64,000 nt of DNA from an uncultured Caldilineaceae bacterium (GCA_951812725.1 OX638330.1:1-64000); one strand, 5' to 3'. Shown: positions 23,806 through 33,318, numbered from the stretch's first letter. A program made the numbers and translations. Notes: a model not told the origin generated them from the sequence alone.

Positions 23806-25053
23806 ATGCACGAAATTTCATCCCTTGAGGCGAGCGTACTTCAACGCCTGGAAACGACCGAATACCCAACCTTGGACGATGCCCTTGAGCAGCTCAACAG
23901 CCAGCCCCAACCATGTGAACGGCAGCCCGGTGAACCGCTCGACCGCTACCGCTGGTTCCAAATCTATATCACCCTCCCCCCGCCGCGCCTCTACAAACGC
24001 GTCGCCGAAATCGCAGGCCTCAGTCCCAACACCAGGCTCATCGCCAAGGCCTCCAGCCAGTGGCGCTGGCAAGAGCGCCTCGCCGCCTCAGACCGCCCGG
24101 GCAACGGATTCCCTGCCCTCCAGCGAGAGTGGCGCACACAGCTGCTCAGAGAAACCGCCTACATTGCCCGCTTCACCGGCCTGAAAGACACCACGCGTGC
24201 CCTCTCAGGCGCCGCAATCGGTGAACTGGACCGGGACGAGGCGCGCAAGCATCTGGGCGCCCTCATCCAGTATCAGCGCGGGCTCCTCCCTCTCTTGGAA
24301 CCGCGCCGCAAAGAGAACGTGGCCCCGAAAATCAACGAACGCCGGCTGCATGGGATGGTCCTGGACAGAAGGCTCGTTATTGTCGATAAACTACTCAAAA
24401 TGCAGTACGAAGCGATGTTCGGCCCCACTGAATGGGAATACGATCCCATAATTGATGGCCCCAACCGCCAATCGGAGGAGGAACCCCCCGAGGCGAAACT
24501 GTGGCGCCAGCAGCCGGAAGAATCGGATCAACACTTCTACTGCTTCCGAATCTTCCTGAGCCTGATGTTCTTCCAGTCCACCGCGCAGGTGGCGAAAATG
24601 ACTGGCATCCGCCGAAAGTCCACGCTCGCCCCCATCGCCGCTAAGTGGAACTGGCAGGAGCGCGCCGCCGCCTTCGACGCCTGCCACGCCAATGATCCGC
24701 TCGCACGCGTCGAGCTTCAACTTCACCTCCTCCACGACAAAGCCTTTGAAGCGCATCTCCGCGGTCTTCTCGACGCAAACAGGGCCCTCGAAATAGCCGA
24801 AATCGGCAGCTTGGACCGCCCAACAGCGCGCCGGTTCCTCTCCCCTCTCCTGCGCCGTCAGCGCAGCTTCCTGCAATCCGTCTGGCGCCAGTACGAGGCG
24901 ATCGAAGGCAAATCCGCCGACGAACACCGCGACCTTCTCCTCGCCTCTCTGGCCGAAGAAAAGGCCATTCAAATGATAAGAGAGGAAGAAGAAGATGAAA
25001 GGAAAAACGGGATCCTTAACCTTATTTACCCCTCTTCGGACAACGAAGAATGA
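23806..25053 (+). CDS. Terminase-small-subunit-like protein with a duplicated domain
   Basis: 415 residues from the ATG after ACGGAG; the longer open frame upstream runs through the leader hairpin and is not used. Two copies of one domain are visible. The first (about 35-95) has RYRWFQIYITLPPP, a helix-turn-helix-like segment and SQWRWQERLAASDR. The second (about 225-290) has FYCFRIFLSLMFFQ, AQVAKMTG and AKWNWQERAAAFDA. The W-x-W-x-E-R-x-A-x-x-D ending is typical of phage small terminase-like DNA-binding proteins. Each copy is followed by a long helical region, and the C-terminus is acidic. No large terminase is present, so this may be a prophage remnant or a host regulator. DNA binding is inferred. 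Confidence 0.55.
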   Translation: MHEISSLEASVLQRLETTEYPTLDDALEQLNSQPQPCERQPGEPLDRYRWFQIYITLPPPRLYKRVAEIAGLSPNTRLIAKASSQWRWQERLAASDRPGNGFPALQREWRTQLLRETAYIARFTGLKDTTRALSGAAIGELDRDEARKHLGALIQYQRGLLPLLEPRRKENVAPKINERRLHGMVLDRRLVIVDKLLKMQYEAMFGPTEWEYDPIIDGPNRQSEEEPPEAKLWRQQPEESDQHFYCFRIFLSLMFFQSTAQVAKMTGIRRKSTLAPIAAKWNWQERAAAFDACHANDPLARVELQLHLLHDKAFEAHLRGLLDANRALEIAEIGSLDRPTARRFLSPLLRRQRSFLQSVWRQYEAIEGKSADEHRDLLLASLAEEKAIQMIREEEEDERKNGILNLIYPSSDNEE

Positions 25054-25250
25054 TGCTGCAGTCAGGTAACGCCCATCTCTCGCAGCGCCCCGCCCTGGCG
25101 CCTATCGTAAAGGAACATGACCCCGTCCCCCCGCATCGGTCGCGTTTTTTGCCTTCAGGAACATTTGTGCCATACTTGGTGTCTGGGGTCTCCCTGTCGG
25201 CAACGCGTCGCAACCTTCCGAGCCACGCCGCACCCCGATAGCCGCCCAAT

Positions 25251-25280
25251 CCACTATCCACTATCCACTATCCACTATCC
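25251..25280 (+). repeat. CCACTAT microsatellite directly before a start codon
   Basis: Four copies of CCACTAT (25251-25278) occupy the position where the ribosome binding site of the next gene should lie. The rest of 25054-25283 holds no gene. Confidence 0.85.
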
Positions 25281-25283
25281 ACC

Positions 25284-25625
25284 ATGACCGACAAAGACCT
25301 CCAATCCCTCCGCCAAGCCGCCAAGGCCGGCGCCACCTGGAAAGACCTCGCCGCCACTATCGGCGTCTCCGACCGTACCCTCCGCCGCTGGCGCGAAGTA
25401 GTCGAAGAAGAAGAGGAATACCCCGAGGACTACTTCGACGGTGTGGAGGACCAGGAACGCCGCCCTATACCCAAGAACGCCGCCGAGATCATTGCCGCGA
25501 TCCACGCCGGCCGCGCCGAAGGACGCCAGGACCTCATCGAAACCATCCGCCAGCAGGCCGCCGAAAAAAAAGATCTGCGCACCCTCCTCGCCCTCCTCAA
25601 GCGCATGGACAACATGGACAAATGA
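25284..25625 (+). CDS. Helix-turn-helix protein
   Basis: 113 residues. Residues about 5-40 form an HTH (LRQAAKAGATWKDLAATIGVS, then DRTLRRWREVV) of the kind found in phage small terminase and transposase-like DNA-binding proteins. An acidic hinge (EEEEEYPEDYFDG) and a helical C-terminal half follow. No Shine-Dalgarno is visible; the CCACTAT microsatellite abuts the ATG. It may belong with the terminase-like gene upstream. DNA binding is inferred from the HTH; target unknown. Confidence 0.6.
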   Translation: MTDKDLQSLRQAAKAGATWKDLAATIGVSDRTLRRWREVVEEEEEYPEDYFDGVEDQERRPIPKNAAEIIAAIHAGRAEGRQDLIETIRQQAAEKKDLRTLLALLKRMDNMDK

Positions 25626-25742
25626 CCCGAAATCCCCCCAGTCCCGCCCCAAAAAACGCTTTCGAGCGGACAAAGCGGACATTTCTATGAAAAAACGCAT
25701 AGAAACCCTGTGGCCTGCGCACAAAGGATCTGACCGCCAACC

Positions 25743-26120
25743 ATGACCAAACTGTTTCTGGAGCAAGAAACCTATGCCGTCGCCGGCGCGGCCATCGAAC
25801 TGCATCGCACCCTCGGGCCCGGCTTCCTCGAAAACGTCTACCAGGAAGCCATGCAGCTCGAACTGACCGCCCGCAGCATACCCTTTGAGGCCGAAGTTCC
25901 TCTCAGCATCAACTACAAGGGACAGTCCCTTACCCAGAAATACTACGCCGACCTCATATGTTTCGGGCAGATCATCGTCGAGCTAAAGGCGCTCAACCAG
26001 CTCTCCGGCACGGAAGACGCTCAACTCCTCAACTATCGAAAAGCCACCGGACTAAGAGTCGGCCTCCTCTTCAACTTCGGCAGCCACGGCAAACTGGAGC
26101 GCAAACGGCTTGTCATATAA
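25743..26120 (+). CDS. GxxExxY-family protein (PD-(D/E)XK nuclease-like)
   Basis: 125 residues, the usual length. The signature is Gly27-x-x-Glu30-x-x-Tyr33 (GPGFLENVY), followed by PD-(D/E)XK-type residues Asp70 (YYADL) and Glu80-x-Lys82 (VELKAL), then the conserved QLLNYRKATGLRVGLLFNFG end. The family is assigned to the PD-(D/E)XK superfamily; activity and role are unproven. It is 117 bp after the HTH gene and directly abuts the long 93-bp repeat array, which begins within 5 bp of its stop codon. Confidence 0.9.
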   Translation: MTKLFLEQETYAVAGAAIELHRTLGPGFLENVYQEAMQLELTARSIPFEAEVPLSINYKGQSLTQKYYADLICFGQIIVELKALNQLSGTEDAQLLNYRKATGLRVGLLFNFGSHGKLERKRLVI

Positions 26121-26124
26121 GATG

Positions 26125-27590
26125 TAAAGCAATTCTCCGTGTCCTCCGTGGACAAAAGGTTTTTGCAGTTCTCCGCGCCCCTCCGCCCCCTCCGCGGACA
26201 AAAAAGATGTTGCAGTTCTCCGTGTCCCTCCGTGTCCTCCGTGGACAAAAAGGTTTTGCAGTTCTCCGTGCCCCTCCGTGTCCTCCGTGGACAAAAGGTT
26301 TTTGCAGTTCTCCGCGCCCCTCCGCCCCCTCCGCGGACAAAAAGGTTTTGCAGTTCTCCGTGCCCCTCCGTGTCCTCCGTGGACAAAAGGTTTTTGCAGT
26401 TCTCCGCGCCCCTCCGCCCCCTCCGCGGACAAAAAAGATGTTGCAGTTCTCCGTGCCCCTCCGTGTCCTCCGTGGACAAAAGGTTTTTGCAGTTCTCCGC
26501 GCCCCTCCGCCCCCTCCGCGGACAAAAAAGATGTTGCAGTTCTCCGCGCCCCTCCGTGTCCTCCGTGGACAAAAGGTTTTTGCAGTTCTCCGCGCCCCTC
26601 CGCCCCCTCCGCGGACAACAAAGATGTTGCAGTTCTCCGCGCCCCTCCGTGTCCTCCGTGGACAAAAGGTTTTTGCAGTTCTCCGCGCCCCTCCGCCCCC
26701 TCCGCGGACAAAAAAGATGTTGCAGTTCTCCGTGCCCCTCCGTGTCCTCCGTGGACAAAAGGTTTTGCAGTTCTCCGCGCCCCTCCGCCCCCTCCGCGGA
26801 CAAAAAAGATGTTGCAGTTCTCCGTGCCCCTCCGTGTCCTCCGTGGACAAAAGGTTTTTGCAGTTCTCCGCGCCCCTCCGCCCCCTCCGCGGACAAAAAA
26901 GATGTTGCAGTTCTCCGTGCCCCTCCGTGTCCTCCGTGGACAAAAGGTTTTTGCAGTTCTCCGCGCCCCTCCGCCCCCTCCGCGGACAAAAAAGATGTTG
27001 CAGTTCTCCGTGCCCCTCCGTGTCCTCCGTGGACAAAAGGTTTTTGCAGTTCTCCGCGCCCCTCCGCGCCCCTCCGCGGACAAAAAAGATGTTGCAGTTC
27101 TCCGTGCCCCTCCGTGTCCTCCGTGGACAAAAAGGTGTAAAGCAGTTCTCCGCGCCCCTCCGCCCCCTCCGCGGACAAAAAAGATGTTGCAGTTCTCCGT
27201 GCCCCTCCGTGTCCTCCGTGGACAAAAGGTTTTTGCAGTTCTCCGCGCCCCTCCGCCCCCTCCGCGGACAAAAAAGATGTTGCAGTTCTCCGTGCCCCTC
27301 CGTGTCCTCCGTGGACAAAAGGTTTTTGCAGTTCTCCGCGCCCCTCCGCCCCCTCCGCGGACAAAAAAGATGTTGCAGTTCTCCGCGCCCCTCCGCCCCC
27401 TCCGCGGACAAAAGGTTTTTGCAGTTCTCCGCGCCCCTCCGCCCCCTCCGCGGACAAAAAAGATGTTGCAGTTCTCCGTGCCCCTCCGTGTCCTCCGTGG
27501 ACAAAAAGGTTTTTGCAGTTCTCCGCGCCCCTCCGCCCCCTCCGCGGACAAAAAGGTGTAAAGCAGTTCTCCCCACCCCTCCGCGGACCA
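26125..27590 (+). repeat. Intergenic repeat array 10, 93-bp dimeric period
   Basis: About 1.46 kb in which a CCGCGG-type half unit (about 47 bp, ending ACAAAAAAGATGTTGCAG) alternates with a CCGTGG-type half unit (about 46 bp, ending ACAAAAGGTTTTTGCAG), roughly 15 dimers. The period is 93 bp, a multiple of three, and stop codons are absent from several frames on both strands. This explains the long low-complexity ORFs here, which I do not consider genes. Confidence 0.95.
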
Positions 27591-27737
27591 GTACATCCTC
27601 CCGCGGGAACACTTCCCCTCGCGACAGCGTCTCTAATGAGAAGGAAGTTTGTGCCATAAGCGGCCAGGATCACCCATCATGCGACCTCTACTCGTCAGGC
27701 GCCGCCTACCTGACCACTCTGTGATAAAGAAATAAAA

Positions 27738-30191
27738 ATGGCTCCCTCTCCACGCCGAGCCCGCGCAACCGTCGCCGCCCTCCTCCTGGCCGTCGTCGCC
27801 ATCCTCCTGCACACCAACCCGTCCGCTGCACAGGAGACCTCGCCGCCCGCCGCCCTCCTCGCCCCCGAACTCACCGCCCAGCCCGCAGACCATGCCATCT
27901 CCCTCACCTGGACCCCCATCGCCGGCGCCGCACGCTATGAACTCTGGGCTTGGAACAGCAACGATGACTGGCAGCTGCTCGGCGACAACCTTACCGGCAC
28001 GACCTTCCATCATACCGGTCTCACCGCCGGCAACACCTACTTCTACCAGATCCGCGCCGTCGACGCCGCAGGAGAAGGGGGCGTCTGGTCCGAGCAGGTC
28101 CCCGCCTCCCTTCCCAGCGATCTCGCCGCGCCCGCCCTGACCGCCCGCGCATCAACCGGCGCCGTCACCCTCAGCTGGGATGCCGTCCCCGGCGCCGCTC
28201 GCTACCAGCTCTGGGCCTGGTGGCACGACGACACCGGCTGGCAACAGCTCGGCGGCCAAAACCTCACCGGCACAACCTACAGCCACGCAGGCCTCACCGC
28301 CGGCGTCACCTACTACTACCAGATGTGCGCCGTAGACGAACGGGGCCGCGACGGTCCTTGGTCAGAGCGCGCCTCCGCAACCCTGACCGCAGCGCAGGCT
28401 CCGCCGTCGTCGCCCACACCCACCCAAACCACACCGCCCACGCCCGCAACGACGCCGTCTCCCACCCCGACTCCCACCCCCACCCAGGAAAACCTTGCGG
28501 CGCACACTGCGACGCCAACGCCAACCCAAACGTCATTGCTGCCAGCGCCTTCGTCAACCACCACGCCCACGCCCGCAACGACGCCGCCTCCCACCCCGAC
28601 CCAGGAAGACCTTGCGGCGCACACTGCAACGCCAACGCCAACGCAAACGTCATCGCCGCCAGCGCCGACGTCAACCGCCGCGCCCACGCCTACCGGGCCT
28701 CCGACCGCAACACCTACCCCTGCGGCAACGTCCGCGCCAACAGAATTCCCAGCTCCCAGCCTGGCTGCCTTCCCAACCCAAAGCGCCGTCGAGCTCAGCT
28801 GGAACCCTGTCCCCGCTGCCGTACGCTATGAACTCTGGTACTGGACCAGCGCTGCCGGCTGGCAACGGCTCGACAACGACGACCTGACCGCCGCCAGCTT
28901 CACCCACAGTAATCTTTCCGTTGGCACAACCTACTACTACAGCGTGCGCGCCGTCAACGCCGCCGGCGATGTCAGTCCCTGGTCGGAACACGCCCCCGCC
29001 ACCCTGACCGCAGAATTCACGCCGTCCCCGACTCCGACATCAACGCCTTCGCCTGCTCCGACATCAACACCTTCGCTTACACCAACGCCTACGTCAACGA
29101 CGGCGGCGAGCGACTCTGTCTCAGCGCCTCCCAATTCACTCGGCGTCCATTCCTATTACCGCAAATACCTCGACGCCGGCGGAATCCCGATCCTCTCTTC
29201 CAGCGAAGTGACCGACGAAGAACTCTACCAGACGCGCGACACCATTCAGGCTATGCTGTCGGACCGACCCGACATCCTGGCGACCATGGCCGAATTCAAA
29301 TTCCGCGTTCTCATCTATCCCGACCGGTTCGAAAAGGGGGGACGCCTTGAAGAACTCCCTGAATTCCATGGACTGGCTGTCGCTTCACGTGCTGAGGGGC
29401 TTGCCGGCGAAACGCCATACGGCTGGGTCTCAGGCTCGCCCGAAGTGGCCCGGCACTGTAATCACACCCTGATTCACGAATTCGCGCACCTGATCGAAGA
29501 CGCGCTCAGACTCCGCACCGGCGGCCAGCAGTTCATGTCCCGCCTCAACAGCGCCTATCAGGCCGCCATGCTCTCAGGGCTCTGGCAGGACAGGTACGCC
29601 TCAACCAATGCCCTCGAATACTGGGCCGAACTCGTCAGAAACTGGCTCGCGCCCAGCCAGTTCGCCGGCTGGCTCGGACCCGGCTACCATAAGCTCGAAG
29701 ACTACGATCCGGTCGGTGCAGCCCTCGTCGCCGATGTGCTCGGCAGTCCCACCCCCTTGACCTTCTGCGAAATCCGCCGCTTCGATGTGAGCGGAACAGT
29801 GGACCTGCAAAGCAGCCAGTCACCTTATCCCGAGTCCTACGTCATCCAACTGAGCATGCGCTCACCGGCAGGCGGCAAGAGACTTCTGGGCGCCAGCACC
29901 GCCGCCAGCAGGTCCGACGGAACCTTCGCCTTCGAGCGCCTCATTGTAGAAAATCTGTTTCTCGAAGCAGCCGGGGAAAAACCCCATATCGTTTTAGGGA
30001 TCTACCGCTATAACAACAAAGGCAACGCCGCCTGTCCGGTCGCCGCCTTCCTCCGAACCGACGGAAACTTTACCAGGTCCACCGACCCCGGCCAGTGGAA
30101 AAAGCTCGAAGTCACTGGCAGCAATATCGCCGGCCTTTCCTTTACCATTGCCCCGGAATTCGACTGGACCCCTGTCCACAAATGCATCTAG
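27738..30191 (+). CDS. Secreted FnIII protein with a HExxH metallopeptidase domain
   Basis: 817 residues. A signal peptide (about 1-33, ending PSAA-Q) is followed by two FnIII domains (about 38-215), a long Thr/Pro-rich linker with repeated PTPTQ-type units (about 215-340), a third FnIII (about 343-430), a second Thr/Pro linker (about 430-465), then a peptidase-like domain. That domain carries His580-Glu-Phe-Ala-His584 with Glu627 or Glu631 (LEYWAELVRNW) as likely third zinc ligand, a gluzincin-type arrangement. A C-terminal beta-rich region (about 675-817) resembles a carbohydrate-binding or Ig-like fold. Substrate unknown. Only an A-rich stretch precedes the ATG. It shares its FnIII subtype (RYELWAW...GTTYYYQ) with the neighbouring secreted proteins. 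Confidence 0.75.
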   Translation: MAPSPRRARATVAALLLAVVAILLHTNPSAAQETSPPAALLAPELTAQPADHAISLTWTPIAGAARYELWAWNSNDDWQLLGDNLTGTTFHHTGLTAGNTYFYQIRAVDAAGEGGVWSEQVPASLPSDLAAPALTARASTGAVTLSWDAVPGAARYQLWAWWHDDTGWQQLGGQNLTGTTYSHAGLTAGVTYYYQMCAVDERGRDGPWSERASATLTAAQAPPSSPTPTQTTPPTPATTPSPTPTPTPTQENLAAHTATPTPTQTSLLPAPSSTTTPTPATTPPPTPTQEDLAAHTATPTPTQTSSPPAPTSTAAPTPTGPPTATPTPAATSAPTEFPAPSLAAFPTQSAVELSWNPVPAAVRYELWYWTSAAGWQRLDNDDLTAASFTHSNLSVGTTYYYSVRAVNAAGDVSPWSEHAPATLTAEFTPSPTPTSTPSPAPTSTPSLTPTPTSTTAASDSVSAPPNSLGVHSYYRKYLDAGGIPILSSSEVTDEELYQTRDTIQAMLSDRPDILATMAEFKFRVLIYPDRFEKGGRLEELPEFHGLAVASRAEGLAGETPYGWVSGSPEVARHCNHTLIHEFAHLIEDALRLRTGGQQFMSRLNSAYQAAMLSGLWQDRYASTNALEYWAELVRNWLAPSQFAGWLGPGYHKLEDYDPVGAALVADVLGSPTPLTFCEIRRFDVSGTVDLQSSQSPYPESYVIQLSMRSPAGGKRLLGASTAASRSDGTFAFERLIVENLFLEAAGEKPHIVLGIYRYNNKGNAACPVAAFLRTDGNFTRSTDPGQWKKLEVTGSNIAGLSFTIAPEFDWTPVHKCI

Positions 30192-30512
30192 GATCAATGA
30201 GAGCGACGTGCCTGCGCAACGGGCGCGTCCTTCACTCCGCCTGTCCCTTTCCTGCCTTCCGCTCCCCTCCCCCCAACTGCCAACACCTTGAGCAAAAGCA
30301 CCAGCCCGGCGATTTGGCCTCCTCTCTACTACCTGGTTTGGTCAATATATCGGTTGCTAAGGTATATTTAGTGGCTGGCACTCATAGCAGATACAACTCC
30401 AAGTAATGCGAGGCTTGGCAAGATCCGGCCCTCAATCTCCCCTTTCACAAGCGAATAAACTGCAACCATACAGACTGTTGGCGGCCAACCACCCTGCAGC
30501 TAAGGTATAACT
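30192..30512. other. Intergenic region
   Basis: No gene supported. CTAAGGTATA occurs twice, at about 30357 and at about 30500. The second copy provides the AAGG ribosome binding site before the ATG at 30513. Confidence 0.45.
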
Positions 30513-33128
30513 ATGACCCACGTTTTTCAGAAGACCTTCACGTTAGTGCTCGCATCCTTCATAGCTGTCGCCTCCATTCTGACCGTCGTCAACGCCGCCC
30601 TCGCGCAGCAATCTTCCATGCTCCCTGCTCCGGTACTGACAGCCGAAGCCGCCGAACGCGCCGTCAATTTGACCTGGACAGAGGTGGCCGGCGCCGCACG
30701 CTACGAACTCTGGTCGTGGCGGGACGCAGAGACCGGCTGGCTACAGATCGGCGGCGACGACCTCACCGGCACCGCCTATACCCACTCCGAGCTCGTCGCA
30801 GGCATCACCTATCACTACCAGCTTCGGGCCGTTGACGCCGATGACGAAAACGGCGCGTGGTCGCAGCGCATAACCGCCACCACGCCTGCAGCCCTGGACA
30901 CGCCTGCTTTGACCGCCCAGGCCTCTGCCGACGCCGTCGAGTTAAGTTGGACAGAAATTGACACCGCAGTACGCTACTTGCTCTGGACCTGGTGGGACGA
31001 TGAGACAGGCTGGCAACAGATCGGCGGCGGCGACCTCACCGCCACCAGCTACACGCATTCCGACCTCTCTCTAGACACGACCTATTTCTACCAAATACGT
31101 GCCCTGAACGCGGCCGGCGAGCCGAGCGCGTGGTCGGAGCAAGTTTCCGCAACCGTGGCTGAGGCACAACAGTCAACGGCCACGCCGACGCCAACCTCAA
31201 CATCGCAACCGATACTGACGCCGACACCAACACCAGCTTTGACAGCGACGCCAACGTCGACGGCAGCCGACTCCCTTACCGCCACGCCCACGCCAACGTC
31301 GACGGCATCCGACTCCCTTACCGCCACACCTACGCCAACGTCGACAACAGCCGACTCCCTTACCGCCACACCCACGCCAACGTCGACAACAGCCGACTCC
31401 CTTACCGCCACACCCACGCCAACGTCGACAACAGCCGACTCCCTTACCGCCACGCCCACGCCAACGTCGACAACAGCCGACTCCCTTACCGCCACGCCCA
31501 CGCCAACGTCGACAGCAACCGACTCCCTTACCGCCGCGCCCACGCCAACGTCGACAGCAACCGTCCCCCCTACCGCCACGCCCACGCTAACCTCGACAGC
31601 CGTCCCGCTCTCTGCACCGGCACTGTCCGTCCAGCCATCTGAGGATGTGATCGAATTGAGCTGGGACCCGGTACCCGGCGCCGTGCGCTACGTGCTCTGG
31701 ACATGGACCGACTATGGCGGCCTCCAAAGGCTCGACAATGGCGCCCTCACCGCCACAACCTTCACCCACCGGGGCGTGGCCGCAGGCACAACCTACCACT
31801 ACACCTTGCGCGCAGTGAACAGCGCCGACGGCGTGGGCCCGTGGTCAAAGTGGGTGCCCGCCACCCTCCCCGGCCCACTGACTCTGACCCCCGCCCAAAT
31901 CTTCGCAAAGGTCTCGCCAGCCATCGCCTATGTAGAAGCCGGACCCGGCTCCGGTAGCGGCTTTCTGATCGAAGGCGGATATCTCGTCACCGCCGCCCAT
32001 GTCGTCTGGCCGGAACGTGAAGTGCGCGTCGTCTTCCCCGATGGAACGGAATTTGAGGAAGTAGCCGTCACCAAATTGGACCTTGTGGCAGACCTGGCCG
32101 TGCTTGGCCCCCTCGACGTCTCCATCGAACCCTTGAAAATGATCGACGGCGAAAACATTCCCATCGGCTCTCGCGTCCATCTCATCGGCTACCCCGGCGA
32201 GTATGAAAGCTTCCCCCAACCAACCATCACCGCCGGCATTCTTTCCCGCCTGCGACAGTGGGAGCCCGGTCCCCTCACCATGATCCAGACCGATGCGACA
32301 ATCGTTGGTGGACAGAGTGGCGGTGCCCTTGTCTCCGAAACCGGCGACGTCATCGGCATCAGCAATTTCAAGGTTTACGGCGAATTCGGGCTCGTCATCT
32401 CTTCCACCGATATCATGCCCCGCATCCAGCAGCTTATCGCCGGCCAGGATCCTGGCGGCCACGGCGACCGCGTGCCACCGCCGCCAGGTGGTGCTCTCCG
32501 TCACAGCCTGACGCTCCAAAACTATTGGGACGACCAGGCCTATATCATCTATGCACCGCGCTTCACCGAATTCGGCTTCAGCCTGCTCGGTACCAACGAC
32601 AGCGTGGTCTCGATATACGATTTCCTTGGTGTCAATGGAGAGGCCTTTGACACCTTCGAAATCACAGGCTTTGAGTACGGCGCCTATATCTTCGGCAGGC
32701 TGACGCCCCATTTCCTCATCGTAAGTCAGAAGGCCACAACCCCCGGCAACTTCGTCGTCGCCGCCAACCACAATCTCGTTCCTGTCAATGACCCCGACTC
32801 AGGCCAGACGATCCAGGTGGGCCAGTCCATCCATGGAAACATAGATTTTCCGACAGATTCCGACTACTTCTTCCTCGACCTGCAACAAGGTCAGACCGTC
32901 GAAATACTCGCACAGTCAATCCTGGCCGACATGTTCCTCACCCTTAGCCTACGCGGAAGCCCCACTGCAACCGTCAGCAGGGATGACGGCGCCGGCCTCC
33001 TCCTGCGTGACTCCAGGCTCGTCATCCGCGCCCCCATCACCGCCCGCTACTACCTGATCGTAACAACCTTCGAGCCCGAAGCCCCCGGCGGCTATATCCT
33101 CACCGTGAAACCTTTCTCCTTGAACTGA
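30513..33128 (+). CDS. Secreted FnIII / HtrA-like serine protease with C-terminal PPC-like domain
   Basis: 871 residues. A signal peptide (about 1-31, ending AALA-Q) is followed by two FnIII domains (about 38-215), a Thr/Pro linker of eight 14-residue repeats (about 248-360), a third FnIII (about 365-450), and a trypsin-like protease domain (about 455-650). Its catalytic triad is visible: His496 (TAAHVV), Asp527 (LVADLAVL) and Ser602 (GGQSGGAL), as in DegP/HtrA proteases. No PDZ domain follows. The C-terminal part (about 755-871) has the DSDYFFLDL and GGYILTV strands of a pre-peptidase C-terminal-like domain. Expected to cleave proteins outside the cytoplasm, with FnIII and linker holding the protease away from the cell. 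Substrate unknown. Confidence 0.85.
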   Translation: MTHVFQKTFTLVLASFIAVASILTVVNAALAQQSSMLPAPVLTAEAAERAVNLTWTEVAGAARYELWSWRDAETGWLQIGGDDLTGTAYTHSELVAGITYHYQLRAVDADDENGAWSQRITATTPAALDTPALTAQASADAVELSWTEIDTAVRYLLWTWWDDETGWQQIGGGDLTATSYTHSDLSLDTTYFYQIRALNAAGEPSAWSEQVSATVAEAQQSTATPTPTSTSQPILTPTPTPALTATPTSTAADSLTATPTPTSTASDSLTATPTPTSTTADSLTATPTPTSTTADSLTATPTPTSTTADSLTATPTPTSTTADSLTATPTPTSTATDSLTAAPTPTSTATVPPTATPTLTSTAVPLSAPALSVQPSEDVIELSWDPVPGAVRYVLWTWTDYGGLQRLDNGALTATTFTHRGVAAGTTYHYTLRAVNSADGVGPWSKWVPATLPGPLTLTPAQIFAKVSPAIAYVEAGPGSGSGFLIEGGYLVTAAHVVWPEREVRVVFPDGTEFEEVAVTKLDLVADLAVLGPLDVSIEPLKMIDGENIPIGSRVHLIGYPGEYESFPQPTITAGILSRLRQWEPGPLTMIQTDATIVGGQSGGALVSETGDVIGISNFKVYGEFGLVISSTDIMPRIQQLIAGQDPGGHGDRVPPPPGGALRHSLTLQNYWDDQAYIIYAPRFTEFGFSLLGTNDSVVSIYDFLGVNGEAFDTFEITGFEYGAYIFGRLTPHFLIVSQKATTPGNFVVAANHNLVPVNDPDSGQTIQVGQSIHGNIDFPTDSDYFFLDLQQGQTVEILAQSILADMFLTLSLRGSPTATVSRDDGAGLLLRDSRLVIRAPITARYYLIVTTFEPEAPGGYILTVKPFSLN
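31254..31589 (+). repeat. 42-bp coding tandem repeat (8 units)
   Basis: Eight 42-bp units (starts 31254, 31296, 31338 and so on) encode a TPTPTSTTADSLTA-type linker. The central four are nearly identical. Confidence 0.95.
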
Positions 33129-33178
33129 TTTCCCGCTGAGCGCCTGACCCGCAACCACCAATCGCAAACCACCGGTGG

Positions 33179-33199
33179 GGGCACCCCTTGTGGGTGCCC
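33179..33199 (+). terminator. Hairpin after the HtrA-like gene
   Basis: GGGCACCC-CTTGT-GGGTGCCC, perfect 8-bp stem, 5-nt loop, 50 bp after the stop. No T-tract. Confidence 0.5.
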
Positions 33200-33265
33200 T
33201 CCCCATTCCCGCCCCCCGGTGCCACCACAGTTCCCCACTAACCCCTGACCACCGACCACTGCATC

Positions 33266-33294
33266 TTGACCCGCCGCACCTTTTCCATTACGAT
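33266..33294 (+). promoter_or_regulatory. Sigma-70-type promoter of pheS
   Basis: TTGACC (33266-33271), 17-bp spacer, TACGAT (33289-33294). It would give a leader of about 75 nt containing the hairpin at 33319. Confidence 0.55.
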
Positions 33295-33318
33295 TGACAC
33301 CTGACGAACGCGCAAAAA

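Noticed and set aside
26033..27724. Very long ORFs (330-590 codons) on both strands over array 10
   Set aside because: They only translate the 93-bp satellite in different frames, have no ribosome binding sites or domains, and are explained by a stop-free period divisible by three.
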